Under the pieces are notes generated by a model. It saw nothing but the letters and a program-made list of their open reading frames with translations. It did not search any database and was not told the origin of the DNA. DNA of 64,000 nucleotides from Nitratireductor basaltis (lineage in GTDB: Bacteria; Pseudomonadota; Alphaproteobacteria; Rhizobiales; Rhizobiaceae), in NCBI RefSeq assembly GCF_000733725.1, contig NZ_JMQM01000001.1, forward strand, positions 1,364,001-1,428,000, in the 5' to 3' direction. Positions within the stretch are counted from its first letter, which is position 1. Every line of letters starts with the position of its first letter. Shown here in pieces: positions 9,651 through 20,641 of this stretch. The translations under genes and the position numbers were made by a program.

Positions 9651-12314
9651 TCAGCTGGCCAAGGCGGCCTTGACCGCGTCGATGGCGGCCTGAGCCTGGG
9701 AGCCATCGGGGCCGCCGGCCTGGGCCATGTCGGGACGGCCGCCGCCACCCTTGCCGCCAATGGCGGCCGAGGCTGCGCGCACGAGATCGACTGCGGAGAA
9801 ACGGTCCGTCAGATCATCGGTCACGCCCACGACCACGCTTGCCTTGCCGTCTTCGGAGGTGCCGACGAATGTCACGACACCGGAGCCCAGCGACTGCTTG
9901 CCTTCATCGGCGAGCGGCTTGAGATCCTTTCCGGAAATGCCTTCCACAACGCGGCCAAGGAAGCCGACGCCGGCGACATCCTCCCGCTCGCTGCCTCCGG
10001 TCTGCGCGCCGCCACCGCCAAGGGCAAGCTTGCGCTTCGTTTCGTTCAGCTCACGCTCGAGCTTGCGGCGCTCTTCGACGAGAGACGAAACCCGGGCGGC
10101 CACATCGGCAGGAGAAACCTTCAAGAGGCTTGCTGCTTCCTTCAGCCGGCGCTCCTGCTCGTCGAGATGGGCGCGAGCGGCAGGACCGGTCAGCGCCTCG
10201 ATGCGGCGTACGCCCGATGCGACAGCACCTTCCGAGACGATGCGAACAAGGCCGATATCGCCTGTGGCGCGCACATGGGTGCCGCCGCAAAGCTCGATGG
10301 ACCAGCTCTTGCCGGCGCGCTCGCCACTGTCGCAGAGGCCCATGGAAACGACACGGACCTCGTCGCCATATTTTTCGCCGAACAGCGCGCGCGCGCCTTC
10401 GGCAATGGCGTCGTCGACTGCCATCAGGCGCGTAACCACCTTGTCGTTCTGCAAGACGATCTCGTTTGCGCGATCCTCGATGCGGGAAAGTTCCTCATCG
10501 GTGATCGGCTTGGGATGCGAGAAGTCGAAACGCAGGCGGTCGGGCGCGACGAGTGAGCCCTTCTGTGCCACGTGATCGCCCAGCACCTCGCGCAGCGCCT
10601 CATGCAGGAGGTGGGTAGCGGAGTGGTTGGCGCGAATGCGCTTGCGGCGCGCGGCATCGACCTTCAGTTCGACCTCGTCACCCACACTGACCTTGCCTTC
10701 GGCAATCTTGCCGAAATGCACGATCAGGCCGTCGCCCTTGCGCTGCGTATCGGTGATCTCAATGCGGAAACCTTCGCCAGAAACCACGCCCGTATCGCCG
10801 ATCTGGCCACCGGATTCGGCGTAGAATGGCGTCTGATTGGTGACGAGCGCCACGTCCTGCCCGGCTTCGGCCTCGCGGGCCTGCGCGCCGTCCACGACGA
10901 TTGCGGTGACCACGCCCTCTGCTTCCTCCGTCTCATAGCCCAGGAAGTCGCTGGCGCCTGCGTCGTCCTTCACGGCGAACCAGACAGCCTCGGTGGCCGC
11001 TTCGCCCGAACCCGCCCAATTGGCGCGCGCCTCGGCCTTCTGGCGCTCCATGGCAGCGTTGAAGCCTTCAAGATCGACCTTGATGTTGCGCTGGCGCAAT
11101 GCATCCTGCGTCAGGTCGAGGGGAAAGCCGTAGGTGTCATACAGCTTGAAGGCAGTCTCGCCGTCGAGCTCGGCACCCTCGCTCATGTCATTCGTAGCAT
11201 CGGAAAGAAGGTTGAGGCCGCGCGCGAGCGTCTTGCGGAAGCGGGTTTCCTCCAGCTTCAGCGTTTCCGTGATAAGCGCTTCACCGCGCACCAGTTCCGG
11301 ATAGGCCTGACCCATTTCGCGCACGAGTGCGGGCACGAGCTTCCACATCAGCGGTTCGTCGGCACCCAGAAGCTGCGCGTGGCGCATGGCGCGGCGCATG
11401 ATACGACGCAGAACATAGCCGCGACCTTCGTTGGAAGGCAGCACACCATCGGCAATGAGGAAGGATGATGCGCGCAGATGGTCGGCGATAACCTTGTGGC
11501 TGGCATGGCTCTTGCCGGCAGCCTCGACGCCCGTTGCCTCCACCGAGGCGCGGATCAGCGCCTTGAACAGGTCGATCTCGTAATTGTCATGAACCCCCTG
11601 AAGGACGGCGGCCACGCGCTCGATGCCCATGCCTGTATCGATGGACGGGCGCGGCAGGTTCACGCGCTCATCAGGCGAAAGCTGCTCGAACTGCATGAAA
11701 ACGAGGTTCCAGATCTCGATGAATCGGTCGCCGTCTTCATCGGGGCTTCCGGGTGGACCGCCGGGAATGCCTTCGCCGTGATCGTAGAAAATTTCGGAAC
11801 ACGGGCCGCAGGGACCGGTGTCGCCCATGGCCCAGAAATTGTCATTGGTCGGAATGCGGATGATGCGGTCATCCGAGAGGCCCGCGATCTTTTTCCAGAA
11901 CGAGGCTGCCTCGTCGTCGGTGTGATAGACGGTGACGAGCAGGCGCTTGGCATCCAGCCCGAACTCCTTCGTCACGAGGTTCCAGGCCAGCTCGATGGCG
12001 CGCTCCTTGAAGTAGTCGCCGAAGGAGAAATTGCCCATCATCTCGAAGAAGGTGTGATGGCGCGCAGTGTAGCCGACATTGTCGAGATCGTTGTGCTTGC
12101 CGCCGGCGCGAACGCATTTCTGCGCGGAAACAGCGGTCGAATAGGGACGCGTCTCCAGACCCGTGAACACGTTCTTGAAGGGCACCATTCCCGCATTGGT
12201 GAACATGAGGGTCGGATCATTGCGCGGAACGAGTGGACCGGAGGAAACGATCTCGTGTCCGTTCTTCGCGAAATAGTCTAGAAAAGTCGACCGGATGTCG
12301 TTGACGCCACTCAT
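9651..12314 (-). CDS. alaS: Alanyl-tRNA synthetase
   Basis: An 887-residue class II synthetase. Domains in order: aminoacylation core ([23 protein letters not shown]), tRNA recognition region, editing domain with the zinc site HSATH and CGGTH, and a C-terminal oligomerisation domain with the C-Ala glycine-rich [16 protein letters not shown] motif. The start at 12314 gives the normal N-terminus ([15 protein letters not shown]) and follows a GCAAAGG site; a 38-codon longer reading is possible but unlikely. It lies downstream of recA, a common order in alphaproteobacteria. Confidence 0.97.
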   Translation of the reverse strand: MSGVNDIRSTFLDYFAKNGHEIVSSGPLVPRNDPTLMFTNAGMVPFKNVFTGLETRPYSTAVSAQKCVRAGGKHNDLDNVGYTARHHTFFEMMGNFSFGDYFKERAIELAWNLVTKEFGLDAKRLLVTVYHTDDEAASFWKKIAGLSDDRIIRIPTNDNFWAMGDTGPCGPCSEIFYDHGEGIPGGPPGSPDEDGDRFIEIWNLVFMQFEQLSPDERVNLPRPSIDTGMGIERVAAVLQGVHDNYEIDLFKALIRASVEATGVEAAGKSHASHKVIADHLRASSFLIADGVLPSNEGRGYVLRRIMRRAMRHAQLLGADEPLMWKLVPALVREMGQAYPELVRGEALITETLKLEETRFRKTLARGLNLLSDATNDMSEGAELDGETAFKLYDTYGFPLDLTQDALRQRNIKVDLEGFNAAMERQKAEARANWAGSGEAATEAVWFAVKDDAGASDFLGYETEEAEGVVTAIVVDGAQAREAEAGQDVALVTNQTPFYAESGGQIGDTGVVSGEGFRIEITDTQRKGDGLIVHFGKIAEGKVSVGDEVELKVDAARRKRIRANHSATHLLHEALREVLGDHVAQKGSLVAPDRLRFDFSHPKPITDEELSRIEDRANEIVLQNDKVVTRLMAVDDAIAEGARALFGEKYGDEVRVVSMGLCDSGERAGKSWSIELCGGTHVRATGDIGLVRIVSEGAVASGVRRIEALTGPAARAHLDEQERRLKEAASLLKVSPADVAARVSSLVEERRKLERELNETKRKLALGGGGAQTGGSEREDVAGVGFLGRVVEGISGKDLKPLADEGKQSLGSGVVTFVGTSEDGKASVVVGVTDDLTDRFSAVDLVRAASAAIGGKGGGGRPDMAQAGGPDGSQAQAAIDAVKAALAS

Positions 12315-12430
12315 GAATTTGCCTTTGCGAGAGACCTTGCCGGAATACGGCAGAACTGGAAGCCGCCTTTTAGCGGCTGCGCATTCCACTGTCCAGAAAT
12401 CCGCGGTGGAGACCACTGTTCCAGACAAAA

Positions 12431-12462
12431 GAAGGCACCGCTGGTGGTGCAGCGGTGCCTTC
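12431..12462 (-). terminator. Terminator after recA
   Basis: A 13-bp perfect stem (GAAGGCACCGCTG with its complement) and 6-nt loop lies between recA and alaS. On the minus strand it is followed by TTTTGTC. T residues also follow on the plus strand. Confidence 0.85.
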
Positions 12463-12493
12463 TTTCAAGAACCGGTTGATGGCGCGACCCGGA

Positions 12494-13579
<1,086 letters not shown>

Positions 13580-13641
13580 GATACAACACCTCTTGCCCGT
13601 CAATGGAGGCCTTTGCGGCCGATCGGTTCAGTTGGTTATTC

Positions 13642-13656
13642 GTACCTCTTTTGTTC
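13642..13656. promoter_or_regulatory. LexA-box-like site 1 upstream of recA
   Basis: GTAC-N7-GTTC, one base from the alphaproteobacterial SOS box GTTC-N7-GTTC. It lies ~63 nt upstream of the recA start codon. Confidence 0.4.
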
Positions 13657-13707
13657 TCTTTTGGCAATAGCAGCCAAAACACTGATATTGCTCAATTTCT
13701 CACATTT

Positions 13708-13722
13708 GTTCTCTTCCTGTAC
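13708..13722. promoter_or_regulatory. LexA-box-like site 2 upstream of recA
   Basis: GTTC-N7-GTAC, again one mismatch from the SOS box, arranged as a mirror of the first site and 66 nt away from it. The pair flanks a possible recA promoter on the minus strand (TTGAGC, 17 nt, TGCTAT). Confidence 0.4.
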
Positions 13723-13845
13723 CGCAATGATGCGGGCAGGTGCGGCAATGGAATCAATCGAACTTGTCCCCTATGGATTTGTCAGCCTCTTCATAGTAGG
13801 TCCACCAGCGACTTCGAATCGAGCCGGCCTGGAGGCCTGTGTTCC

Positions 13846-14808
13846 GTGCCATCCCCCATCATATTCGCCACCGGCGGCGCCCATATCGACCGGCGCGGGC
13901 GGGTCAGCGGCATTCACGTTCCCGAGGCCTCCAATCCGGGTGTGATGGAAGAAGAAGTCGGCGGCGGTGCATTCAACGCCAGTTGCGCAATTGCGCGGCG
14001 CGGATGTGAGGTGCGCTTCTTCTCCACGCGCGGTGGAGACAGCGGTGGCGAGGCCGTTGCGCGCGCGATCGAGGAAGCAGGCCTTGAAGATCTGTCGGCA
14101 ACGCATCTCGACCGGCAGACAGCAAGCTATACCGCCATTCTCGACGAGAAGGGCGACCTCGTAACCGCACTTGCCGACATGGCGATCTATGAGAACTGCC
14201 TCCAGCGCAATCTGCGCAGGCGCAAATTGCGTGAAGCAATTGCAACCAGCGACGCCGTGCTGTGCGACGCCAATCTGCCTGAGGCGGCATTGGCAACACT
14301 TGCCGAACAAGTTGCGGACCAACCGCTCTTCGCCATCGCGATTTCTCCGGCGAAGGTGCTGCGCTTGAATGTCATTTCCCAGCACCTGTCGGTCCTGTTC
14401 ATGAACCGACGTGAAGCCAAAGCACTTTTGGGCATGGCTCAGGACGAAAATCCGGATGGTGAAGTGCTTTGCCGAAAACTGGCCAAGGCGGGCCTTTACG
14501 GTGGCGTGATAAGCGATGGCGGTCGAGCGCTTTTCGGGTTTGAAAGCGACAGGCTGTTCAGCCTCGTCCCTCCACAGATCAGCCAGATTGCCGATGTCAC
14601 GGGCGCAGGTGACGCCCTTGCAGGAGCCACGATAGCGGCTCGAATGCGCGGCCTGAACTTGGAGGACGCATTGCGCGAGGGGTTGGCTGCCTCCGCCCTT
14701 ACGATACTGAGCAGCAAGGCCGTTGCCCGTTTCCGACCGGACGAGTTCGCGCAGATGGTGAGAGAGATCGGCCAAGCGCAATTCATTGCAGACATGAAGG
14801 AGCACTAG
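13846..14808 (+). CDS. PfkB-family carbohydrate kinase, probable pseudouridine kinase
   Basis: About 320 residues from a GTG start preceded by GGAGG; the open frame extends much further upstream but that part overlaps the recA promoter and looks noncoding. The ribokinase/PfkB signatures are present: GGAHIDRRGRV near the N-terminus and the anion-hole motif DVTGAGDALAGA near the C-terminus. It ends one base before psuG, and kinase + glycosidase pairs carry out pseudouridine breakdown: PsuK phosphorylates pseudouridine and PsuG splits the C-C bond. The pseudouridine role rests on this pairing. Confidence 0.8.
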   Translation: MPSPIIFATGGAHIDRRGRVSGIHVPEASNPGVMEEEVGGGAFNASCAIARRGCEVRFFSTRGGDSGGEAVARAIEEAGLEDLSATHLDRQTASYTAILDEKGDLVTALADMAIYENCLQRNLRRRKLREAIATSDAVLCDANLPEAALATLAEQVADQPLFAIAISPAKVLRLNVISQHLSVLFMNRREAKALLGMAQDENPDGEVLCRKLAKAGLYGGVISDGGRALFGFESDRLFSLVPPQISQIADVTGAGDALAGATIAARMRGLNLEDALREGLAASALTILSSKAVARFRPDEFAQMVREIGQAQFIADMKEH

Positions 14809-14809
14809 A

Positions 14810-15721
14810 ATGGCGCAAGCCAAGGCATTGATGGATATTCACCCGGAAGTCGCAGAAGCCATCAAGGCCGGTCGCCCGGTCGTGGCGCTCGAAAGCACGA
14901 TCATCACCCATGGCATGCCATGGCCGGAAAACGATGCCATGGCCGGAAAGGTCGAGGCGATCATTCGCGAGGAAGGTGCCGTGCCGGCCACAATCGCGGT
15001 CATCAAGGGGCGGCTGAAAATCGGTCTGTCCGAGCAAGAGCGCAAGGAACTTGCGCAGACGAAAGGCGCGATGAAGCTTTCGCGTGCCGATCTCGCCTTT
15101 GCATTGGCCGAGGGTCGCGATGGCGGCACGACCGTGGCAGCCACGATGATTGCGGCAGCCTGGGCCGGCATAAAGGTATTCGCTACCGGCGGCATCGGCG
15201 GCGTTCACAAGGGTGCCGAAACAAGCTTCGACATTTCAGCCGATCTTCCTGAACTGGCGCGCACGCCGGTCATCGTGGTCTCGGCAGGACCAAAGGCCAT
15301 TCTCGATGGCGCCAAGACGCTCGAGGTTCTGGAAACCAATGGCGTGCCGGTGGTGTGCTATCAGAGCGATGTCGTTCCCGCCTTCTGGTCGCGCCAGTCT
15401 CCCCTGCCCGCGCCACTTCGCCTCGATGAGCCGCAAGCCATCGCGCGCTTCCATGCCATGCGTCAGGAACTGGAGCTTGGCGGTGGCATGCTGGTGGCCA
15501 ATCCGGTGCCGGAGAAGGATGAAATCCCCGCAGACGAGATGGCAGGCTTCATCTCCCAGGCGCAGGATGATGCGGTACGTCTCAAGATTTCGGGCAAGGA
15601 GGTCACGCCTTACCTGCTCGGTCGACTTCTCGAAATCACCGGCGGCCGGAGCCTGGCGACGAATATCGCCCTGGTGGAAAACAATGCCCGCCTCGCAGCC
15701 AAGATCGCGGCGGGCTTCTGA
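14810..15721 (+). CDS. psuG: Pseudouridine-5'-phosphate glycosidase
   Basis: A 303-residue PsuG/IndA-type enzyme that cleaves pseudouridine 5'-phosphate to uracil and ribose 5-phosphate. Family segments VALESTIITHGMPWP, GRDGGTTVAATM, VFATGGIGGVH and TPYLLGRLLEITGG are all visible, including the active-site Glu in ALEST and Lys in VIKGRLKIGL. It is separated by one base from the PfkB kinase, which indicates an operon. Confidence 0.93.
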   Translation: MAQAKALMDIHPEVAEAIKAGRPVVALESTIITHGMPWPENDAMAGKVEAIIREEGAVPATIAVIKGRLKIGLSEQERKELAQTKGAMKLSRADLAFALAEGRDGGTTVAATMIAAAWAGIKVFATGGIGGVHKGAETSFDISADLPELARTPVIVVSAGPKAILDGAKTLEVLETNGVPVVCYQSDVVPAFWSRQSPLPAPLRLDEPQAIARFHAMRQELELGGGMLVANPVPEKDEIPADEMAGFISQAQDDAVRLKISGKEVTPYLLGRLLEITGGRSLATNIALVENNARLAAKIAAGF

Positions 15722-15747
15722 AGCACGACCCGCTTGCTGCAAAAAGA

Positions 15748-15780
15748 AATGGCCCAGCATTGCCGGGCCATTGTCGTTTT
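15748..15780 (+). terminator. Terminator after psuG
   Basis: AATGGCCC and its complement GGGCCATT form an 8-bp stem, followed by GTCGTTTTT on the plus strand. It may serve the convergent OmpA gene as well, as A residues precede it. Confidence 0.75.
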
Positions 15781-15795
15781 TCGCTCGTTCGGCCC

Positions 15796-16452
15796 CTACT
15801 GGGTAACGGGAACCAGCTGGATTTCCACGCGGCGATTCTGCGCACGGCCTTCCGGCGTGGCGTTGGAGGCCACCGGCTGCGTTTCACCCATGCCGATCAC
15901 CTCGAAGCGCTGCGAAGCTGCACCCTGTGCCATCAGATAGTTTGCAACCGAGGACGCGCGGCGGCGCGACAGATCCATGTTGTAGCCGTCATCACCGGTG
16001 GAATCGGTGTGGCCGATCACGTCAACAAGCGTCTGATTGTACTTCTTGAGGACCAGTGCGACCGAATTCAGCGTCGGATAGAAGGCCGGTTGAATGTCTG
16101 CCTGATCCGTATTGAAGGTGATGTTGGAAGGCATGTTCAGGATGATGTTGTTGCCCTGACGCGTAACGCTGACGCCGGTGCCCTGAAGCTGACCGCGAAG
16201 CTGCGCTTCCTGCTGATCCATATAGGCGCCGACGGAACCGCCTGCCAGTGCACCGATACCAGCACCGATCAGGGCGTTGCGGCGGTCATCGCCACCGGCC
16301 AGAAGGCCCACGCCCGCACCGGCCAGCGCGCCAAGGGCTGCGCCGCCTGCGGTGTTGGAGATCTTCTGCTGACCCGTATAGGGGTCTGTCGAGGTCACGC
16401 AGCCGGCAGAAAAACCTGCAATCAGAGCTACGGCAACGGCTTTCTTGAGCAT
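15796..16452 (-). CDS. OmpA family outer-membrane lipoprotein with glycine zipper
   Basis: A 218-residue protein. Residues 1-18 form a lipoprotein signal ending in the lipobox FSAGC. Residues ~35-75 are a glycine-zipper hairpin (GGAALGALAGAGVGLLAGG ... GAGIGALAGGSVGAY), and residues ~100-215 are an OmpA C-terminal domain that binds peptidoglycan (GHTDSTGDDGYNMDLSRRRA). This is the YiaD-like architecture. It probably tethers the outer membrane to the wall. Confidence 0.9.
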   Translation of the reverse strand: MLKKAVAVALIAGFSAGCVTSTDPYTGQQKISNTAGGAALGALAGAGVGLLAGGDDRRNALIGAGIGALAGGSVGAYMDQQEAQLRGQLQGTGVSVTRQGNNIILNMPSNITFNTDQADIQPAFYPTLNSVALVLKKYNQTLVDVIGHTDSTGDDGYNMDLSRRRASSVANYLMAQGAASQRFEVIGMGETQPVASNATPEGRAQNRRVEIQLVPVTQ

Positions 16453-16564
16453 ATGGGGAATTCCTCTCCTGCGATTCGGGGCGACAAATTGCCCTCTCTC
16501 ACGCGCCTTCTATCACAAATGGGGCAAAAAGCTGAACGGAGGGCCTCAATGAAGAAGAAGAGCG

Positions 16565-17656
16565 CTACTCACCCTTGTAGAGCAGCCAGTTCTTCGCAAA
16601 TCCGCCCTTCGTGATCTTCGAGAACCGGCTCGTGCGGTTTCGCCCATCGCTCTTCGATGCATAAAGGGCGCGGTCGGCCTTGGCGTACAGATCTTCCGCA
16701 TCACTTGCCTCTGATGCCATGCAGATGCCAAGCGATATGGAGAGCGGGCCGAATTGCTGGGCGGTCGGCCCGATCGAAAACTCGGCCTGCGCGATGGCGG
16801 TGCGGGCATGTTCTGCCAGTTCGTATACGCCGTCCTCGCTCTTCCCGTCGACGATGATTGCGAATTCTTCTCCACCTGTGCGCGCGACGAAGCCGCATTG
16901 GCCGGATTTCTGGGAGATCAGATGCGCTACCATCTGCAGAACCTTGTCACCGACAGGATGGCCATGACGGTCGTTGAATGCCTTGAAGCCGTCGATATCG
17001 GCCAGGATCAGGGCATTGAACATGACCTCGCGCCCGTCGTTGTAGATCTCGGCCATGCGGCGATCGAAGGCGCGACGGTTCCAGACACGCGTGAGGGGAT
17101 CGGTTTCGGCCAGCCGCTTGTAGCGCGCCAGCTTCGTCTTCATCTCATCAAGCTCTGCAGTCTTTTCCTGCATCGCCCTGGAAATGGTACGCCCCTGCTC
17201 CAGAGTGGTATGCGTGGCTGCAGCCATGATGCCGACCACCTTCTGCAGCACATCCCTTGAAAGGGCATTTGGCCCCTCCAGGCCACCGGATGTCTTGTCG
17301 AGTATGGTGCAGAACTTCTCGATCGAATTCTGTTCGCGCTGCATCAGTGCCAGGATATCGGTCGTGCTCTCGGACACCTGCTCCTGCGCAGACTGCACTA
17401 TCTGGTCTCGATTGTTGGAGGTGAAGTATTTGCGCGACAGCTCATCAAGAGCACGCTGGGACGGTCGGTCGCCCAACTGGCCGAATTCCCGGGAGAGCTC
17501 TTCGCTGGTACCGGTCTCAACCGCGTAAAAGATCTCATAGTTGCGCGGCAACCCCGTCACGCCCATCTGGCGCATGCGCGCCGCAATCATGGTCGCGATA
17601 TCCGGTTTACCCTCACGTGCGCTTGCTGCTTGCAGCATATTCTGCACTACCCCCAC
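16565..17656 (-). CDS. GGDEF-domain diguanylate cyclase
   Basis: A 363-residue soluble protein with a C-terminal GGDEF domain (residues ~185-345). The active-site signature is GGEEF (ARTGGEEFAI), so cyclic-di-GMP synthesis is expected. The four residues at the usual inhibitory I-site position read GQCG instead of RxxD, so product feedback is probably absent. The N-terminal ~170 residues are helical without a domain I recognise and hold no membrane segment. Confidence 0.88.
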   Translation of the reverse strand: MGVVQNMLQAASAREGKPDIATMIAARMRQMGVTGLPRNYEIFYAVETGTSEELSREFGQLGDRPSQRALDELSRKYFTSNNRDQIVQSAQEQVSESTTDILALMQREQNSIEKFCTILDKTSGGLEGPNALSRDVLQKVVGIMAAATHTTLEQGRTISRAMQEKTAELDEMKTKLARYKRLAETDPLTRVWNRRAFDRRMAEIYNDGREVMFNALILADIDGFKAFNDRHGHPVGDKVLQMVAHLISQKSGQCGFVARTGGEEFAIIVDGKSEDGVYELAEHARTAIAQAEFSIGPTAQQFGPLSISLGICMASEASDAEDLYAKADRALYASKSDGRNRTSRFSKITKGGFAKNWLLYKGE

Positions 17657-17828
17657 GATGCGAACCGTGTCCCGACGGCTCGCAAAACCCGCGAATTAAC
17701 GCAGCCGACAAAGTGGCCGCACCTCGCTTCCCTTAGGTAAACCTTAGTATAGACTGCCTAATGCCGGGTTAACCCCAGTTGTCGGCCCAGATCGGCTTAT
17801 CCACTGCTACGTGCAGGATCCCTGAAGG

Positions 17829-18215
17829 TCAGGTTTTGACACCGAGCTCCGCCAGACGCTCGACGACCGCCTCTTCCGCCTGGTCCAGCTCCGAAAGCGT
17901 GTCCTCAAGGTCACGACGCTTCTGGCGAAGCGTCTCGCGCTTCTCCTCGATACGCCGGACCATAAGGTTCAGCTGCGCCACCTCTCCGGGAGGGCTCTTG
18001 TATACCTGTATGATCTCACGAATCTCGTTTATCGAGAATCCTATCCGGCGCCCCCGCAGTATTTGTCGCACCAGGTGACGGTCCGACGGACGATAAAGAC
18101 GGGTGCGACCCCGGCGCACAGGGTGAATCAGACCCTCGTCTTCATAGAAGCGCAGTGTACGCGTCGAGATACCGAATTCGCGTGTCAGCTCGGTAATCGT
18201 GTAATATTCACGCAT
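17829..18215 (-). CDS. MerR family transcriptional regulator
   Basis: A 128-residue MerR protein. The N-terminal winged-helix region YTITELTREFGISTRTLRFYEDEGLI and the RLYRPSDRHLVRQIL wing are clear, followed by a long dimerisation coiled coil (residues ~80-120). No cysteine cluster for metal sensing is present. It resembles the alphaproteobacterial MerR proteins linked to branched-chain acyl-CoA metabolism, but no such genes are adjacent, so the target is unknown. Confidence 0.85.
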   Translation of the reverse strand: MREYYTITELTREFGISTRTLRFYEDEGLIHPVRRGRTRLYRPSDRHLVRQILRGRRIGFSINEIREIIQVYKSPPGEVAQLNLMVRRIEEKRETLRQKRRDLEDTLSELDQAEEAVVERLAELGVKT

Positions 18216-18381
18216 GCCCTGCCCTTTTTCCCTCTTGCAGGGACGACAGTGCCACCTGATTTACGTAAAAGTCAATTCAGACCCGTGTCGTGCAGTCGGT
18301 TCTGCACGAAAGTTGCAGCCTGGGCGCTCCACCTGGTGTCCGCAATCGTGTCGGGCACCACGATTTCATCGGATCCCACGC

Positions 18382-19800
18382 TCAGAGAAAGCCAAACCAC
18401 CAGGTCGCCAGTCCCAGGAAGGCGAAGAAGCCCACGACATCGGTAACGGCCGTCACGAAAACAGACGACGCGACCGCAGGGTCGGCGCCGACCTTGTCGA
18501 GCAGAAGCGGGATGAGAATGCCGCCCAATGCCGCGACGAACATGTTTATGACCATCGCGGTTGCGATTATTCCGCCGATATCCGGATCACGAAACCAAAG
18601 TGCCGCCACAAGACCGATCAGCGTGGCGAATATCGCTCCGTTCAGGAGCCCCACTCCCATCTCACGCCGGATGATGCGCCCGGCATTGTAGATATCGAGG
18701 TCGCGTGTCGCCAGCGCGCGAACGGTGACGGTCATGGTCTGGGACCCGGCATTGCCGCCCATACCCGCGACGATCGGCATCAGGACTGCCAGCGCGACAA
18801 TCTGCTGAATGGTAGCGTCGAAGAGGCCTATCACCGAGGCTGCAAGGAACGCGGTAATCAGATTGACAAGCAGCCAGGGCACGCGAGAGCGCGCGGCGGT
18901 CATCACGCTATCGGAAAGCTCCTCGTCGCCCACGCCGCCCATGCGCAAGAGATCCTCTTCCGCCTCCTGCTGGATGACATCCACCACGTCATCGATTGTC
19001 AGAACACCGACAAGGCGCTCGTTCTCGTCCACGACGGCCGCAGACAAGAGGTCGTATTGCTCAAAGATCTGGGCGGCTTCTTCCTGATCCATCGTGGCTG
19101 GAATGGCGTGGCGCGTTTCGCGCATCACATCTTCGATGCGCACATTGCGCTTCGAGCGAAGTATGCGATCGAGATCGACAGCACCAACCAGCCGGAAGCC
19201 GGGATCGATGACGAATACCTGGGAGAAGTTTTCCGGCAGGTTCTGGTCGTCGCGCATGTAGTCGATGGTCTGGCCGACCGTCCAGAAAGGCGGTACGGCG
19301 ACAAACTCGGTCTGCATGCGTCGACCGGCCGTCTCTTCCGGATAGCCAAGCGAGCGCCGCAGACGGATGCGCTCGGTGAAGGGCAACTGCGCCAGGATCT
19401 CGTCCTGATCCTCAGTCTCGAGATCTTCGAGAATGTAAACCGCGTCATCGGAATCAAGCTGCTGGACTGCCTGAGCGATCTGCGCATTTGGCAGGCTCTC
19501 GACAATATCCAGGCGAATCGCCTCATCCACTTCCGTGAGCGCAGTGAAGTCGAAGTCATCGCCCATCAGTTCCACAAGGGCGCGCCGCTGCTCTGGAAGA
19601 AGCGCTTCGAGAAGATCGCCGATCTCGGACTGGTGGAGTGAACTTACATCCTGTTTGAGCGTCAGCGTTGCCCGGTCGGCGATGGCCGCACCGATATGGG
19701 CCAGAAAATCCGAAGAAATAACGCCGTCCGCATCATAGATGCCGGTTTCCTCAACCCCGGTGGCTTCTTCTGTTTCCGGCTGATTGTCGCTCAAGGGCAT
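18382..19800 (-). CDS. mgtE: Magnesium transporter MgtE
   Basis: A ~472-residue Mg2+ channel. Order of domains: N-terminal superhelical MgtE_N domain (LEALLPEQRRALVELMGDDF), a CBS pair (residues ~165-290 with VLTIDDVVDVIQQEAEEDLLRMGG), and five C-terminal membrane helices with the pore region GNAGSQTMTVTVRALA. The Mg2+-sensing cytosolic part gates the pore in this family. The start is uncertain: ATG at 19800 is used, while an in-frame GTG at 19842 would add 14 residues. Confidence 0.93.
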   Translation of the reverse strand: MPLSDNQPETEEATGVEETGIYDADGVISSDFLAHIGAAIADRATLTLKQDVSSLHQSEIGDLLEALLPEQRRALVELMGDDFDFTALTEVDEAIRLDIVESLPNAQIAQAVQQLDSDDAVYILEDLETEDQDEILAQLPFTERIRLRRSLGYPEETAGRRMQTEFVAVPPFWTVGQTIDYMRDDQNLPENFSQVFVIDPGFRLVGAVDLDRILRSKRNVRIEDVMRETRHAIPATMDQEEAAQIFEQYDLLSAAVVDENERLVGVLTIDDVVDVIQQEAEEDLLRMGGVGDEELSDSVMTAARSRVPWLLVNLITAFLAASVIGLFDATIQQIVALAVLMPIVAGMGGNAGSQTMTVTVRALATRDLDIYNAGRIIRREMGVGLLNGAIFATLIGLVAALWFRDPDIGGIIATAMVINMFVAALGGILIPLLLDKVGADPAVASSVFVTAVTDVVGFFAFLGLATWWFGFL

Positions 19801-19974
19801 GCTCCACTGACGGCTGATTTGGCTGCGGCGGCAGCTTGTCACTCTACAAGCTTAGCGCCCTCTAGCCGATTAGAAAGCCCATCAGCAACAGGAATGCGTA
19901 CTGAAGAAACGCATCCTGCACTTGTCGCACAAGTTATGGCTGTGCCCAACTTATCCGCGAGGAGTGGCACGAGC

Positions 19975-20574
19975 ATGACCTGGTGGCGAGAGATACTGAG
20001 CGCAGTCGCGATGGTTCTGACCTTCGCTGCCTTTCTGCCCTATATCCGCTCGATCCATGCAGGGCGAACGCGACCTCATGTCTTCTCGTGGGCCTTGTGG
20101 GGCTCGACAACCTTTGTCGTGTTCCTCGCACAGGTGGTCGATGGCGGCGGCGCAGGCGCCTGGCCCATTGGACTGGCGGGCATCGTTACCCTTTACGTGG
20201 CTGTGCTTGCCTATACACGCCGGGGAAACATCTCGATCACGCGCACAGACTGGTTCTTTCTCCTGACAGGCCTCAGCGCCCTGCCCGCATGGGCGCTCAC
20301 ATCCGATCCGCTCTGGGCTGTCGTCATCCTGACGTCGATCGATCTGGTGGGCTTCCTGCCGACCCTGCGAAAGACGTTCCTGCAGCCATTCGACGAGGAT
20401 CTGGGTTTCTATGCCTTCACCGTCGCGCGCAACATCATGGCGATGGCTGCACTCGAAAATTTCTCCGTCACCACTCTTCTGTTTCCTGCAGCAACCGGTT
20501 TTGCCTGCATATTGTTTATTGCAACGACGCTCGCCCAAAGACGCAGCCACAGGCGAAACGGTTTACTTCCCTAA
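19975..20574 (+). CDS. PQ-loop-like membrane protein
   Basis: A 199-residue protein with about six to seven hydrophobic segments. The first part (LTFAAFLPYIRSIHAGRTRPHVFSWALWG) resembles the PQ-loop/SemiSWEET fold, with the proline and polar turn repeated later in VGFLPTLRKTFLQP. No function can be assigned. GGAGTGG lies ~10 nt upstream of the chosen ATG. It is divergent from mgtE. Confidence 0.65.
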   Translation: MTWWREILSAVAMVLTFAAFLPYIRSIHAGRTRPHVFSWALWGSTTFVVFLAQVVDGGGAGAWPIGLAGIVTLYVAVLAYTRRGNISITRTDWFFLLTGLSALPAWALTSDPLWAVVILTSIDLVGFLPTLRKTFLQPFDEDLGFYAFTVARNIMAMAALENFSVTTLLFPAATGFACILFIATTLAQRRSHRRNGLLP

Positions 20575-20641
20575 GGTTATTTCCTTTTCGCGTATTCAGG
20601 TGCAAAATCTTCCCGGCATGAAATCCATAGGGGGAGCGAAA

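Noticed and set aside
10572-11468. Long plus-strand frames opposite alaS, icd and recA
   Set aside because: They are antisense frames caused by high GC of conserved genes and match no protein family.
13603-13845. N-terminal extension of the PfkB kinase frame
   Set aside because: It crosses the recA promoter region, has no kinase-like sequence, and a GTG with GGAGG at 13846 gives the normal length.
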